The notes beneath the pieces are model-generated. The model was not told the DNA's origin. It was given only the letters and a program-made list of their open reading frames with translations, and searched no databases. The position numbers and the translations under genes are program-made. From NCBI GenBank assembly GCA_934524965.1, contig CAKSYU010000006.1, forward strand, positions 6,323-70,322: 64,000 nucleotides of DNA, given 5' to 3'. Shown here in pieces: positions 63,224 to 64,000 of the stretch (positions are counted from its first letter, which is position 1; each line of letters starts with the position of its first letter). The DNA comes from an uncultured Angelakisella sp. GTDB lineage: Bacteria; Bacillota; Clostridia; Oscillospirales; Ruminococcaceae.

Positions 63224-64000
63224 TCAGATCACGCCATGCTCCTTAAGAGCGGCGATCTCTTCCTCAGTACGACCCAGCTCTTTCAGGATATCGTTGTTAT
63301 CCTGCCCGCAGACAGGAGCGCTGGTGCGAACTTCGCCGGGTGTTGCCATCATCTTGATGGGGATCCCCTGCATCTTATACTTGCCGACATCGGGACCTTC
63401 CATATCCACGATCATATCGCGGGCAAGGAACTGCTCGTTCTCGATGACCTCGCTGACGCGCAGCACGGGACTATATGCCTGACGGAATTCATCGGCAATG
63501 ATCTTTTCAATCTCGGCACGGGTGCGCTGCTTCGTCCAGTCATTGATATAAACGAACAGCTCGTCCGCATTTTCCACACGGTGCTCATTGGTATCAAAGC
63601 GGGGATCATCGATCAGCTCGGGGTGACCGATCGCCTCAGCAAAGGGGTCCCACTTATTGACGGTAGTGTTGCCCAAAATACAGTAGCCGTCCTTCGCCTC
63701 AAAGATGTCATAAGGATAGGCAGAAAGGTCGCGGCAGCCGATACGACCGGGCTCAACGCCGGTCATGGTGTACTGCACAATGCCCTGCATGATCATATGC
63801 AGCATAGCGTCAGACATGGAAACCTCGAGGTACTGACCCTCGCCGGTGCGCTGACGATGGAACAGGGCGTACATGATGCCCAAAGCAGTAAACAGACCGC
63901 CGATGCTGTCGCCGAAGGCAACACCGGAGCCGGTGGGCTTACCATCGGGATAACCGGTCACGCTCATGACGCCGCTGAGTGCCTCTGCCAAATTGGAGTA
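63224..64000 (-). CDS. Family III (CaiB/BaiF-type) CoA-transferase, 5' end beyond window
   Basis: The C-terminal 258 residues of a CoA-transferase; the frame is still open at the right edge, and an apparent TTG start at 63991 is simply an internal Leu codon. The stretches SGSGVAFGDSIGGLFTALGIMYALFHRQRTGEGQYLEVSM and YPYDIFEAKDGYCILGN are typical of the CaiB/BaiF group, which moves CoA between acyl-CoA and free acids such as carnitine, bile acids, oxalate or phenyllactate. The N-terminal catalytic Asp region is outside the window. It precedes the MaoC gene. Confidence 0.92.
   Translation of the reverse strand, partial: YSNLAEALSGVMSVTGYPDGKPTGSGVAFGDSIGGLFTALGIMYALFHRQRTGEGQYLEVSMSDAMLHMIMQGIVQYTMTGVEPGRIGCRDLSAYPYDIFEAKDGYCILGNTTVNKWDPFAEAIGHPELIDDPRFDTNEHRVENADELFVYINDWTKQRTRAEIEKIIADEFRQAYSPVLRVSEVIENEQFLARDMIVDMEGPDVGKYKMQGIPIKMMATPGEVRTSAPVCGQDNNDILKELGRTEEEIAALKEHGVI

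Noticed and set aside
63224..63991. TTG start at 63991 for the CoA-transferase
   Set aside because: The frame stays open to the window edge and family members have about 140-150 more residues at the N-terminus, so this is an edge-truncated gene.

Overview
The window is GC-rich DNA with strong AGGAGG-type ribosome sites, many GTG/TTG starts and densely packed co-directional operons. Gene content points to an anaerobic Clostridia-class Firmicute, probably a gut Oscillospiraceae/Ruminococcaceae relative: a V-type rather than F-type ATPase, ThyX instead of ThyA, the MEP isoprenoid route, a clostridial PutP and family III CoA-transferase/MaoC genes. The taxonomic placement is inference. No phage, insertion sequence, plasmid or CRISPR array is visible.

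Layout. 1-3.2 kb: an edge-truncated membrane protein, a DUF362 ferredoxin protein and an atypical SDR. 3.3-12.6 kb (minus): an oligopeptide-type ABC operon (two permeases, fused ATPase, lipoprotein binding protein) continuing into a winged-helix/PfkB kinase, an AEC transporter and an esterase. 12.7-18.0 kb: MTA/SAH nucleosidase, glycerophosphodiesterase, PutP, a TetR regulator, and a methyltransferase interrupted by an in-frame TAG. 18.1-23.3 kb: a five-gene MEP cluster, dxr-ispF-ispE-ispD-dxs. 23.5-33.1 kb: a CofE-like ligase, ManA, U32 peptidase, DJ-1 protein, GNAT, DUF2156, dTMP kinase, a small membrane protein, ThyX and PcrA. 33.1-34.1 kb: a gene-free, hairpin-rich interval. 34.1-40.1 kb: the aspartate-to-threonine pathway as two divergent units, hom-lysC-asd and thrC-thrB. 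40.3-47.7 kb: a tightly coupled operon encoding a lipoprotein barnase, barstar, GH1, GH13, GH36 and a GPH sugar transporter. 47.9-52.1 kb: a MarR regulator and a heterodimeric ABC exporter. 52.2-53.7 kb: tRNA-Ala(GGC) and BrnQ. 53.8-62.4 kb: a complete nine-gene V-type ATPase operon whose proteolipid keeps the Na+-ligand residues known from Enterococcus hirae. 62.7-64 kb: MaoC hydratase and an edge-truncated CoA-transferase.

How it fits together. Threonine, isoprenoid-precursor and dTMP synthesis are each grouped in operons. Sugar uptake and alpha-/beta-glycoside breakdown form a separate operon headed by a putative surface RNase and its immunity protein. A probable Na+-pumping ATPase would match the predicted Na+-coupled transporters PutP and BrnQ.

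The observations most worth a second look are: the in-frame amber codon in a window where TAG ends no gene I checked; the barnase/barstar pair wired into a glycosidase operon; an 81-bp cloverleaf-like palindrome array at 23.4 kb and a second branched palindrome at 40.1 kb; and overlapping divergent promoters sharing one -10 region between hom and thrC.
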